NCBI GenBank assembly: GCA_905234715.1
Contig: CAJOJI010000002.1
Location: 1 to 46,672 of the forward strand
Length of the DNA: 46,672 bases
From: an uncultured Saccharofermentans sp.
GTDB lineage: Bacteria; Bacillota; Clostridia; Saccharofermentanales; Saccharofermentanaceae
Direction: 5' to 3'
Below, in pieces: positions 35,449 to 43,417 of the stretch; within the stretch, counting starts at the first letter, position 1, and the number at the start of each line of letters is the position of its first letter. Under the pieces are notes generated by a model. The model worked only from the letters and a program-made list of their open reading frames with translations. It was not told the DNA's origin and ran no database searches. A program made the translations under genes and the position numbers.

Positions 35449-36402
35449 TTACTCCTTTACGCCGCCGAGCATCATGCCCTGTACGTAATACTTCTGGATG
35501 AACGGATATACGCAAATGATCGGAAGAACTGTGAGCACCATCGCGCATGACTTGATGTTTGCTGTCATGTTCTGCGCGTCAGGATCGGATGAACCGGCAC
35601 CTCTGATGATCGTCTGGAGGAAGTATGCAACCGGCCACTTAACCTTATCCTGAAGGTAGAGTTTTGCATTGAACCAGTTGTTCCAGTACATAACTGCGTA
35701 GAACAAAGTCATTGTTGCGATGATAGGTGTGGACAAAGGTCTGGCGATGTACCAGAAAACGCCCCACTTGTTAAGACCGTCGATCTCTCCTGCTTCTTCA
35801 AGATCTTTAGGAATGGTCATGAAGAACGATCTCATGAGGATTACATAGTAAGTGCTGATGAGCATCGGGAGAATGAATCCCCACATTGAGTTCTTGAGTC
35901 CGAGTCTTAATACCAATACGTAGTTTGCGATAAGTCCGCCGCCGAAATACATCGTGAAGATGATGAACGGGGAAAGAACCTTGTTTACCTTGAGATTCGG
36001 CTTTGATAACGGATACGCAAGGATCGATGAGAAGAACAGTGAAAGCACTGTACCGACTATCGTATAGAAGATCGTATTCATGTAGTAAACGATGAACTCA
36101 GGGATCCTGAAATTCGGGAAAAGATCCGGCCAGGGTGCTATCGGGTTACGTGTAACTACATAGATGTATGTATCGATATTGAATCCTTCAGGTATAAGTC
36201 CCGTGTGTCCGGCAAAGATAGCCTGGTCTGAAGAGAAGGACTGTGATACGAGATAAAGGAAAGGATAAAGTGTAGCGAATGATACGAGGATCATTATGAT
36301 CGTATTGACTACCGTAAAGATCTTATATCCCTTAGATTCCTTGATCTGATTCTTGGGATTATGTACATGAATCTTTCCTGTTGAATTATCTATAATACTC
36401 AT
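35449..36402 (-). CDS. ABC sugar permease (YtcP-type)
   Basis: A 317-residue inner-membrane permease with six predicted helices. The EAA loop that contacts the ATPase is present: EEAGEIDGLNKWGVFWYIARPL. The C-terminus ends YVQGMMLGGVKE, typical of the YtcP group. GGAGGG precedes the start, 12 bp after the partner permease. It forms the pore together with the LplB-type protein. Confidence 0.92.
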   Translation of the reverse strand: MSIIDNSTGKIHVHNPKNQIKESKGYKIFTVVNTIIMILVSFATLYPFLYLVSQSFSSDQAIFAGHTGLIPEGFNIDTYIYVVTRNPIAPWPDLFPNFRIPEFIVYYMNTIFYTIVGTVLSLFFSSILAYPLSKPNLKVNKVLSPFIIFTMYFGGGLIANYVLVLRLGLKNSMWGFILPMLISTYYVILMRSFFMTIPKDLEEAGEIDGLNKWGVFWYIARPLSTPIIATMTLFYAVMYWNNWFNAKLYLQDKVKWPVAYFLQTIIRGAGSSDPDAQNMTANIKSCAMVLTVLPIICVYPFIQKYYVQGMMLGGVKE

Positions 36403-36414
36403 GCTGTTCCCTCC

Positions 36415-37383
36415 TTACCAAAGACTCGTCTTTGCGACTTTGCGTGATACAAAGTTTGCGCATGTAAGAAGTACAAGATTTATCAATCCTTCGAAAAGAC
36501 CAACCGCCGTCGCGAAGTTGATACTGCCTGACTCGACACCCATTCGGAAGACGTAAGTGGATACGATATCACTCGTCTCATATGTCATAGGGCTGTAGAG
36601 GAGATATACCTTTTCGAATGCTCCGCCTGAACCTACGAGTCCGCCGATATCAAGGATAAGGAGTGTTGCGATCGTAGGAAGGATGCAAGGAATAGTTACG
36701 TGGATTACCTGCTGGAAATGTGATGCACCGTCAACTGTTGCAGCCTCATAAAGTGAGGGGTTGATGCCGGACATTGCTGCGAGGTAAAGTATCGTACCCC
36801 AGCCTAAGCTCTGCCAAACACCTGATGTGACGAAGATCGTTCTGAACCATTCAGCAAGTGAGATGAAGCTTATCTTCTCGCCGCCGAGCTTATAGATAAG
36901 ATCATTGATAGGACCGTGTGTGGAAAGGAGCTCTTTCAACATACCGCAGACGATAACCATTGAGATAAAGTGTGGGAGATAAGAAACTGTCTGAACGAAT
37001 TTCTTCCAGTGAAGATTTTTGATCTCGTTTAAGAGCAAAGCGAAAATAAGTGTGAGCGGGAATCTGAATAGCAGATAAAGACCGTTCAGGATCAATGTGT
37101 TTGAGAATGCCTGCCAGAAAGGTTTTGCAGTAATGAACTGCTTGAAATACTTAAGTGTCAACGGGCCCTGGCCGAAGATGCTTCCGCCCGGATTGTACTT
37201 ACGGAAAGCAAGGATATTACCGAACATCGGAATATATCTGAAGATGATGTAATAGATTACCGGAAGAAGGAACATGGCATAGAGCTGCCAGTTGATTCTG
37301 ATATCCTTAACCAGTCTTTCACGAGTTGATATTTGTCTCGGTGACCACGCTATGATATTTGAAACGTCTTCTTTCTTAGCCAT
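36415..37383 (-). CDS. ABC sugar permease (LplB-type)
   Basis: The 322-residue protein is the first gene of the importer operon. It shows LLPVIYYIIFRYIPMFG near the N-terminus and the EAA loop LYEAATVDGASHFQQVIHVTIP. The ATPase gene is not in the window, as is usual for this class, which shares an MsmK-like ATPase. AGAGGT lies before ATG. The operon promoter (37472-37500) and a putative operator (37508-37519) lie upstream. Confidence 0.92.
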   Translation of the reverse strand: MAKKEDVSNIIAWSPRQISTRERLVKDIRINWQLYAMFLLPVIYYIIFRYIPMFGNILAFRKYNPGGSIFGQGPLTLKYFKQFITAKPFWQAFSNTLILNGLYLLFRFPLTLIFALLLNEIKNLHWKKFVQTVSYLPHFISMVIVCGMLKELLSTHGPINDLIYKLGGEKISFISLAEWFRTIFVTSGVWQSLGWGTILYLAAMSGINPSLYEAATVDGASHFQQVIHVTIPCILPTIATLLILDIGGLVGSGGAFEKVYLLYSPMTYETSDIVSTYVFRMGVESGSINFATAVGLFEGLINLVLLTCANFVSRKVAKTSLW

Positions 37384-37471
37384 TTTGTTTAACCTCTTAA
37401 GTGTCTAAGTTTAGTTAAATTCTAACTCGTCAAGCGTTCTTGTATACTTGCATGGAAGTTATCATGTAATG

Positions 37472-37500
37472 AGGTTATCACCATGTTTGTGATATGTCAA
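37472..37500 (-). promoter_or_regulatory. Promoter of the ABC importer operon
   Basis: TTGACA (37495-37500) and TAACCT (37472-37477) are spaced by exactly 17 bp on the minus strand. A putative operator lies eight bp upstream of the -35. The leader before ATG 37383 is about 80 nt. Confidence 0.7.
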
Positions 37501-37507
37501 TAGATTT

Positions 37508-37519
37508 CTACCATTCTAG
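37508..37519. promoter_or_regulatory. Putative uronate-regulon operator (ABC importer)
   Basis: CTACCATTCTAG fits CTA-N2-AT-N2-TAG and is identical to the site at 39170-39181. It lies just upstream of the importer -35 box. Confidence 0.55.
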
Positions 37520-37549
37520 TGTGCGTTTTTGTGTAGTTCGAATAATAGA

Positions 37550-37578
37550 AAATGCTGTCCCGAATAAAGACAGCACTT
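37550..37578 (-). terminator. Terminator after the SASA esterase gene
   Basis: On the minus strand AAGTGCTGTC pairs with GACAGCATTT (10 bp, one G-T pair), followed by TCTATTATT. It separates the esterase gene from the importer promoter. Confidence 0.8.
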
Positions 37579-37599
37579 CTTATAAAATATTAATAGTAT

Positions 37600-39120
37600 T
37601 TACTTAAAACTCCATTGAAGCTTCGCTACGCCCGCACCTATTCCGCTCTTATTCTGCGGATGCAGTTCGTGTATCGGATCAGGTGCCGGACTTGCTACAA
37701 CTTTGATATTTTCTATGTAGGTCGGAGCGAGATCCTGGAGTTCCTGGATCTTCTTCCATCCGTCAGGAATATGCGTATCCTTCAATGGATTGATATAGTC
37801 AGCGATCCTTACCAATACAACAGGAATCTCTCCAAAGATCTCACGCATCTTCTTAAACGTAAGTATCATCTTCTTATCATAGCCTTCAGGGAAGTCAGCA
37901 TTCGATTCGCCCTGGCACCACCATATCTGGGAAACACTTATATTCTTTAATGTGACCAGGCTGGCATAGTAAAGTGCCGAAGGAATATTCTGAGCCATCA
38001 TGTTTGGCTTGAATTTCTCTGTGATCTTCTCCACTACCATCGTCCACTCGCCTGTGAGATCGATATCTCCGGCTGAGGTCTCAAGACGGTACGGATGACC
38101 GGGAACAAAACCGCCGGCACCAAGCTCGATGATGAGTCTTGTCCAGATGACATTCTTTCCCTGCTTCAATATTGAACTGTCGAATCTGTATTTGCGCGGA
38201 GGATACTGGTACTCTGTCCTGCCGACCTCAACACCATTTACATAAGTAACGTCGGCATCGATGAGATCGCCAAGTCGTAAGAGGCACTCGCCTTCGATCT
38301 GCTTATCAAGATCGAATTCTTTTACAAACCATACGCTCCCGAAGAATTCATCTGCAATGATGCATGGCATCTTGATCTTAACTCCTTCGGACAACGCTTC
38401 TTCAATGGAGAAGTCTTTATCGATCGTATTCTCGCGCCATGCGACAGTCTTCTTGTTGCCTTCATCAACATAAGCCTTAAGAGCGCCTTTGCCCCTGAAC
38501 GGTGCTATCTGTTCTTCCTTGGTTCCGGTCTCGAAAAGATCTTCTTCGCACATCCATGATTCAATGTTCGAACCGCCCTGCGCACTTAAGATAAGTCCGA
38601 TAGGAACGTTCTTTTCTTTAAATATTCTTTTCGCTGCATAAAAACCAATGGCACTTATCTCATACTTGCCTTTTCCTGAAGCTTTCACCCAATCATTTTC
38701 GGGAAGCTTACAGATCGATTCTTCACCCTTAAGCGGGATCTCAAGGTCAGGCGTTAATCTGTATTGTCTTACGTATTCGAAATCTTCAGCTTCGATCTCT
38801 TCTTTGTTGAGATCATAAGTTCTGATGACCGGCAGCTCCATGTTGGACTGGCCTGTAAGCATATATACGTCGCCGATGCAGACATCATTGATCGTTAATG
38901 TTTCCGTTCCTTCTACTTTGAGTTCAGTATCGAAAACCGCATCCATCGGCGGGAATACCGCTTTGAAAGCGCCGCCTTCTACTTTTGCGGTAACGGAACT
39001 TCCTGCCAGAGTCACTACGACTTCTGAAGCTGACGTATCTGTACCTTCAATGATTGTTTCTTTATTTCTTTGAAGGACGAGTCCGTTGGAGTATATTCCT
39101 TTTAGCTTGGTATCACCCAT
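37600..39120 (-). CDS. SASA-family acetyl-esterase (sialate O-acetylesterase-like)
   Basis: The 506-residue protein belongs to the SGNH-like SASA family. The nucleophile Ser is in LTGQSNMELP (about residue 92), followed by a beta-sandwich insert and the late QGESNADFPEGY block; the Asp-His pair is in DPIHELHP near the C-terminus. There is no signal peptide, so it should act inside the cell. In this uronate island it probably removes acetyl groups from imported plant oligosaccharides (xylan or pectin) rather than from sialate. The start is ATG 39120, with AGGTGA five bases upstream; the GTG at 39129 overlaps that site. Confidence 0.85.
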   Translation of the reverse strand: MGDTKLKGIYSNGLVLQRNKETIIEGTDTSASEVVVTLAGSSVTAKVEGGAFKAVFPPMDAVFDTELKVEGTETLTINDVCIGDVYMLTGQSNMELPVIRTYDLNKEEIEAEDFEYVRQYRLTPDLEIPLKGEESICKLPENDWVKASGKGKYEISAIGFYAAKRIFKEKNVPIGLILSAQGGSNIESWMCEEDLFETGTKEEQIAPFRGKGALKAYVDEGNKKTVAWRENTIDKDFSIEEALSEGVKIKMPCIIADEFFGSVWFVKEFDLDKQIEGECLLRLGDLIDADVTYVNGVEVGRTEYQYPPRKYRFDSSILKQGKNVIWTRLIIELGAGGFVPGHPYRLETSAGDIDLTGEWTMVVEKITEKFKPNMMAQNIPSALYYASLVTLKNISVSQIWWCQGESNADFPEGYDKKMILTFKKMREIFGEIPVVLVRIADYINPLKDTHIPDGWKKIQELQDLAPTYIENIKVVASPAPDPIHELHPQNKSGIGAGVAKLQWSFK

Positions 39121-39143
39121 ATTTATCACCTGCCTTTGAGGTT

Positions 39144-39172
39144 ATTCTATATTTAAGGATGCTCTTTGTCTA
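39144..39172 (-). promoter_or_regulatory. Promoter of the SASA esterase gene
   Basis: TAGACA (39167-39172) and TAGAAT (39144-39149) are 17 bp apart on the minus strand. The -35 overlaps the putative operator at 39170-39181. Confidence 0.6.
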
Positions 39173-39181
39173 CCATTCTAG
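39170..39181. promoter_or_regulatory. Putative operator shared by two divergent promoters
   Basis: CTACCATTCTAG sits on the esterase -35 and directly touches the plus-strand TTGACA of the DUF624 operon. It is identical to the site at 37508-37519. Binding here could control both directions. Confidence 0.6.
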
Positions 39182-39211
39182 TTGACAAGTTGCGCTTTTT
39201 GCTTTTATACT
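39182..39211 (+). promoter_or_regulatory. Promoter of the DUF624 operon
   Basis: Consensus TTGACA (39182-39187) and TATACT (39206-39211) are spaced by 18 bp. Transcription would start near 39218, about 14 nt before the start codon. Confidence 0.75.
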
Positions 39212-39231
39212 GACAACAAGGTACGCAGAAT

Positions 39232-39909
39232 ATGGCTAAGAAATCGTTAGACACTATCACGAACAGCTGGCTTTACAGAGCCTGTAAGGTAATTGGAGAT
39301 GTAGTAACCATCTCCGCTCTTTTTCTGCTGTTCTGTCTTCCTGTTGTTACGATAGGCGCATCCGTAACTGCTCTGTATTACACCGTCTATCGGAAATACT
39401 ATAAGAAAAGCGACAGCATAAGTAAAGATTTTATGCGCTCACTTAAGGACAATCTTAAGAACGGAATTATTGTGCATATGATCTATCTTATTTACAGTGC
39501 GATTACCGGATTCAACATCTATTTCGCATTCTTCGGATGGGGTGACATAAGACTTCCCGACTGGTACATGATCGTATCTCTCCTGCCCCTGCTTCCGCTC
39601 ATCTTCACACTGCCTTTCGTGTATGCGCTGATGGCAAGGTTCGACAACGGCATTAAGGGAACTCTTAAAAACAGTTTCACTCTCTGCATGATCAACTTCC
39701 CGAAGTTCATTCTTATCTGGTTTATAATCATCATTGCGATCGCTATCTGCATCGGCTTCCCGCCTTCTGCACTTGTGATCCCTGTCGGTGCGACTTATCT
39801 TTGCCAGATGATCACGGAGAAGGCATTTACCAGAGCGATCGATGTCGAGAGTTCACGTGAAGAAGATCCGGCTGAAGACAAAGCAAGCGAGGCAATCGAT
39901 AATGTCTGA
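39232..39909 (+). CDS. DUF624 (YesL-like) membrane protein
   Basis: The 225-residue protein has about five hydrophobic segments and the DUF624 pattern (GDVVTISALFLLFCLPVVTIGASVTALYYTVY near the N-terminus). YesL-type proteins are nearly always encoded beside LplABC/YtcP-type sugar importers and plant-oligosaccharide genes; their role is unproven. It overlaps the next gene by eight bases (ATGTCTGA). The ribosome site is weak (AAGG, 10 bases before ATG). Confidence 0.85.
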   Translation: MAKKSLDTITNSWLYRACKVIGDVVTISALFLLFCLPVVTIGASVTALYYTVYRKYYKKSDSISKDFMRSLKDNLKNGIIVHMIYLIYSAITGFNIYFAFFGWGDIRLPDWYMIVSLLPLLPLIFTLPFVYALMARFDNGIKGTLKNSFTLCMINFPKFILIWFIIIIAIAICIGFPPSALVIPVGATYLCQMITEKAFTRAIDVESSREEDPAEDKASEAIDNV

Positions 39910-40285
39910 GTATCTTAATTACATTCAGCTTATATCAGGTATCCTTTCAGCGGGTTTTGTTTTTGCGGGAATATTCATAAGCGCAAAGAAACTCAACCCT
40001 GAGAAGTATGAGAAGATCCCTGTTAAAACAACGATCATATCAACAGCTTTAATTGTGATCGGAATTCTTTTATACACATTAATGAAGACATGCACGAACA
40101 TGACTATCGTAACCGAAGAACACTATGAACTCGGAACGCTTTATTATGCTTCTTTGGAAGAAGTCGTAAAGACCTTTGGATTCATTGTTTTCATTCCGGT
40201 CCTCTTCAGATTGTTCAAGCCTAAGTCCCAGAAAAGAGACCAGATCGAAGAAGATATTCCTGCTGAAACGGAAGAGAACAATTAA
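39902..40285 (+). CDS. Small membrane protein of unknown function
   Basis: The start is ATG 39902, which overlaps the DUF624 stop and has GAGG upstream. The 127-residue product has three hydrophobic segments (about 6-28, 43-61, 90-105) and an acidic, Lys-rich C-terminus (KSQKRDQIEEDIPAETEENN). It is coupled to the DUF624 gene, so it may be a partner of that protein. A terminator follows. No family is recognised. Confidence 0.75.
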   Translation: MSEYLNYIQLISGILSAGFVFAGIFISAKKLNPEKYEKIPVKTTIISTALIVIGILLYTLMKTCTNMTIVTEEHYELGTLYYASLEEVVKTFGFIVFIPVLFRLFKPKSQKRDQIEEDIPAETEENN

Positions 40286-40323
40286 CGTTTTTTGGCATTT
40301 CGAAAATGCAATGTTTAAAACGG

Positions 40324-40344
40324 GCCGCGCAATGCGGCTTTTTT
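40324..40344 (+). terminator. Terminator after the DUF624 pair
   Basis: GCCGC pairs with GCGGC around GCAAT and is followed by TTTTTT. Confidence 0.85.
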
Positions 40345-40428
40345 CATAACTTCTCCCCTTTTTTACTGTATTTAGTAGGGTATTTCTAAACCTTTATTAG
40401 AGTTAAGATTTTCGCATATCATAATCTA

Positions 40429-40457
40429 TTGACACATACTAATCCTACTAGTATACT
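40429..40457 (+). promoter_or_regulatory. Promoter of uxuA
   Basis: TTGACA (40429-40434) and TATACT (40452-40457) are exactly 17 bp apart. The -10 lies inside the palindromic operator at 40448-40459. Confidence 0.8.
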
Positions 40458-40459
40458 AG
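40448..40459. promoter_or_regulatory. Palindromic operator on the uxuA -10
   Basis: CTAGTATACTAG is a perfect 12-bp palindrome (14 bp with flanking A and T). It covers the -10 box and contains TAGTATACTA, which fits the TnGTATACnA type of site bound by FadR-class GntR proteins. A GntR protein of that class is encoded at 43418-44092. Confidence 0.7.
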
Positions 40460-40527
40460 TGGACAGAATGAGGATTTAGTATTGTCTGCAAATCTTCTTA
40501 AATTCTTTTCGGGTGGTAATAGTGCAT

Positions 40528-41598
40528 ATGAAATTGGTTTTACGGTGGTTTCCATACGGCGATGACAGCGTAACTCTTCAGCAGATCAGACAGATTCCCG
40601 GTGTCAGCGGCGTTGCCACTCATCTTACCAGGATCCCTGTCGGAGATGTCTGGACCATGGATGAGATCAATCTTGTAAAAGATGAGATCAATTCTTATGG
40701 ACTTGAGATGGAAGTCATCGAGAGCCTCAACATTCACGAAGATATTAAAAAGGGCCTCCCTTCTCGTGATATGCTCATTGATAACTATATTGAGTCAATG
40801 AGAAATCTTGCCAAGGCCGGAGTTAAATGCATCTGCTACAACTTCATGCCTGTTATGGACTGGTACAGAAGTGACCTCGCAATGGCACTCTCCGACGGCA
40901 GTACCGCAATGGCTTATTCCCATGACATAGCTACCAAGCTTACATTGGAATCAATTACTTCTTCCATGATCGACGGTGCTAATGATTTCAGTCTTCCCGG
41001 CTGGGAGCCTGAGAGATTCGGCAAGATGGCAGAAGACATCGAATTCTATCAGCATGTTTCTTCCGAAGAATACTTCAAGAATATCAAGTATTTCCTCGAC
41101 GCAATTGTTCCTGTCGCTGAAGAGCTTGATATTAATTTCGCAGTTCATCCTGACGATCCTCCGTTCCCGCTTTTCAATCTTCCGAAGGTCGTCAACAGCA
41201 AAGAATCAATCGACAAGTATCTTAATCTCAATACATCTAAGAGAAACGGACTTACACTCTGCACCGGCAGTCTCGGTGCAGGTATCCATAATGACGTTGT
41301 GGATATCGCCAAGACATTTACACCTGCAGGCAAAGTTCATTTCGTTCACTTAAGAAACGTAAAGCACACATCAGAAACAGATTTCCATGAATCGGCTCAT
41401 CTGTCTTCTGAAGGTGACCTTGATATGTTCGCTATCGTAAAAGCTCTTTACGAGAACGGTTTTGACGGATACATCCGTCCGGACCACGGCCGCATGATAT
41501 GGGGTGAAGTCGGAAGACCGGGTTACGGTCTTTACGACCGCGCACTGGGCGCAACTTACATCAACGGTTTATGGGAAGCCGTTAGTAAGCTTTGTTGA
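40528..41598 (+). CDS. uxuA: Mannonate dehydratase
   Basis: The 356-residue enzyme removes water from D-mannonate to give 2-keto-3-deoxygluconate. The opening MKLVLRWFPYGDDSVTLQQIRQIPGVSG is characteristic, as are CYNFMPVMDW, NFAVHPDDPPFP (metal site) and HLRNVKH, IRPDHGRMIWGE. ATG 40528 is chosen because family proteins begin there; GTG 40522, five bases after GGTGG, is a close alternative. It has its own promoter and operator. The hairpin at 41643-41684 lies between it and uxuB. Confidence 0.95.
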   Translation: MKLVLRWFPYGDDSVTLQQIRQIPGVSGVATHLTRIPVGDVWTMDEINLVKDEINSYGLEMEVIESLNIHEDIKKGLPSRDMLIDNYIESMRNLAKAGVKCICYNFMPVMDWYRSDLAMALSDGSTAMAYSHDIATKLTLESITSSMIDGANDFSLPGWEPERFGKMAEDIEFYQHVSSEEYFKNIKYFLDAIVPVAEELDINFAVHPDDPPFPLFNLPKVVNSKESIDKYLNLNTSKRNGLTLCTGSLGAGIHNDVVDIAKTFTPAGKVHFVHLRNVKHTSETDFHESAHLSSEGDLDMFAIVKALYENGFDGYIRPDHGRMIWGEVGRPGYGLYDRALGATYINGLWEAVSKLC

Positions 41599-41642
41599 AT
41601 TAAAAATAAAAAACGGTAATAACTACTCCTCCCTTGCCCCTC

Positions 41643-41684
41643 AAAACCGATAATCTTATAAATGCTTATAAGGTTATCGGTTTT
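41643..41684. terminator. Long intercistronic hairpin between uxuA and uxuB
   Basis: Arms 41643-41661 and 41666-41684 are complementary over 19 bp with one wobble, around ATGC. Only four T (plus strand) or A residues flank it, so it may be a partial terminator, an mRNA-stability element or an attenuator rather than a full stop. Confidence 0.65.
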
Positions 41685-41718
41685 GTACGAGGCGGAAGTA
41701 TTGAAAGGAATCTTAATT

Positions 41719-43341
41719 ATGGATCTGTCCAAAGCTAATCTTAAGAACGAAGAATTCTGGAACGGCATAAATGTTGTTCTTCCCAAGTACGATATCGACG
41801 CATGCATTAATGCTACAACAGCAAATCCGACATGGCTTCATGTCGGCGGAGGAAACATCTTCAGAGCATTTATCGCAAGGATAAACCAGAGACTTTTAAA
41901 CCAGGGTCTTGCCGATACGGGAATCGTTGTCTGCGGCACACAGGATTATGAGAATTTCGAGCGCGTTTACAAGCCTTTCGATAATCTCTCGATCATCTGC
42001 GACTTAAGACCTGACGGCAATACAGGTTATGAGATCATCGGCAACATCACGGAAGCGATCGCTGCAAATTACGACATCGAAGAAAACATCAAAAGACTTA
42101 ATGAGATAGCTGCAAGCCCTTCCCTTCAGATCGTATCTTTCACGATCACCGAAAAGGGTTATGCGTTAAGAGATGCTGACGGCAATCTGTACGATTCCGC
42201 AGCTAAAGATATGGAGAACGGACCTTCACATCCGCTCACATGCATGGGTTTTATCGCCGCACTTCTTTTCGAGAGATACAAGGCAGGTAAATATCCTCTG
42301 GCACTGGTCAGTATGGATAACTGCAGTCACAACGGCGACAAACTCAAATCATCAGTATTGGAGATAATCGATGCCTGGGTTGATAAGGGCTATGTGGATT
42401 CTTCTTTCCGCGATTATGCAAGCGATCCTTCCCGAATAGCGTACCCCTGGAGCATGATCGACAAAATCACACCTAGGCCTTCAGACGAGATCCTGAACAA
42501 GCTTACCGGCCTGGGCATCGACAATCTCAAAAGCGTAAAGACTACAACAGGTGTTTTTGCAGCACCTTTCGTAAATGCAGAGGTACCTGAGTATCTTGTC
42601 GTAGAAGACCTCTTCCCCAACGGAAGACCGGCACTTGATAAAGGCGGAGTTATCCTCACAGACCGCGACACGGTTGATAAGGCGGAGAGAATGAAAGTCA
42701 CTGCGTGCCTTAATCCTCTTCATACTTCACTTGCTATCTTTGGATGCCTTTTGGGATTTACAAAGATATCTGAAGAGATGAAAGATGAAGACCTCAAAAC
42801 ACTCGTTACCAAACTCGGTTACAACGAATGTCTTCCTGTCGTATGCGATCCGAAGATCTTAAATCCTGAAAAATTCCTCAAGGAAGTATTGGAAGAAAGA
42901 TTCCCCAATCCTTTTCTCCCTGACACTCCCCAGAGGATCGCAACTGACACAAGTCAAAAGCTCCCCATCAGATTCGGCATCACTTTATCTTCCTATCTTG
43001 AACAGGATCCTGATGTGCTTCCTAAGCTTAAGCTCATTCCGCTCGTTATCGCAGGATGGCTCAGATATCTTCTTGCAGTTGACGATAACGGAAATGCATT
43101 TGAGATCAGTCCCGACCCCATGGCAGAACACTTCCAGAATGAGCTCAAAGCAGAGGGCATCAGCTACAAGATGGAAGGCAGCGTATCAGGTAAACTCTCC
43201 GGTATTCTTTCTAACGAAACTGTATTCGGTCTGGACATCAACAAGACCGGTCTGACACCCGTTATCGAGAAGTATCTGGACGAGCTCATTAAGGAGAACG
43301 GAGCGGTCAGAAAAACATTGCATTCAGCCGTTGCCAATTAG
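41719..43341 (+). CDS. uxuB: Fructuronate reductase (mannitol dehydrogenase family)
   Basis: The 540-residue long-chain dehydrogenase reduces D-fructuronate to D-mannonate with NADH. The nucleotide-binding motif is WLHVGGGNIFRAF (a GxGxFxRAH variant). The catalytic block is MKVTACLNPLHTSLAIFG, with the conserved Asn and His. The start is ATG 41719, with AAAGGA nine bases upstream; the longer upstream frame passes through the hairpin and is unlikely. Its place beside uxuA supports fructuronate over mannitol or tagaturonate as substrate, though a second specificity is possible. Confidence 0.88.
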   Translation: MDLSKANLKNEEFWNGINVVLPKYDIDACINATTANPTWLHVGGGNIFRAFIARINQRLLNQGLADTGIVVCGTQDYENFERVYKPFDNLSIICDLRPDGNTGYEIIGNITEAIAANYDIEENIKRLNEIAASPSLQIVSFTITEKGYALRDADGNLYDSAAKDMENGPSHPLTCMGFIAALLFERYKAGKYPLALVSMDNCSHNGDKLKSSVLEIIDAWVDKGYVDSSFRDYASDPSRIAYPWSMIDKITPRPSDEILNKLTGLGIDNLKSVKTTTGVFAAPFVNAEVPEYLVVEDLFPNGRPALDKGGVILTDRDTVDKAERMKVTACLNPLHTSLAIFGCLLGFTKISEEMKDEDLKTLVTKLGYNECLPVVCDPKILNPEKFLKEVLEERFPNPFLPDTPQRIATDTSQKLPIRFGITLSSYLEQDPDVLPKLKLIPLVIAGWLRYLLAVDDNGNAFEISPDPMAEHFQNELKAEGISYKMEGSVSGKLSGILSNETVFGLDINKTGLTPVIEKYLDELIKENGAVRKTLHSAVAN

Positions 43342-43417
43342 AATGTAAGAAGTAGACATAAATTTTAATTTGTGTTAGTTTCTTTATAGATTTCGATTTA
43401 TAAAGGGGATATCCGGA

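Noticed and set aside
41662..41718. N-terminal extension of UxuB
   Set aside because: It would be translated from within the 19-bp hairpin; ATG 41719 has a good ribosome site and fits family length.
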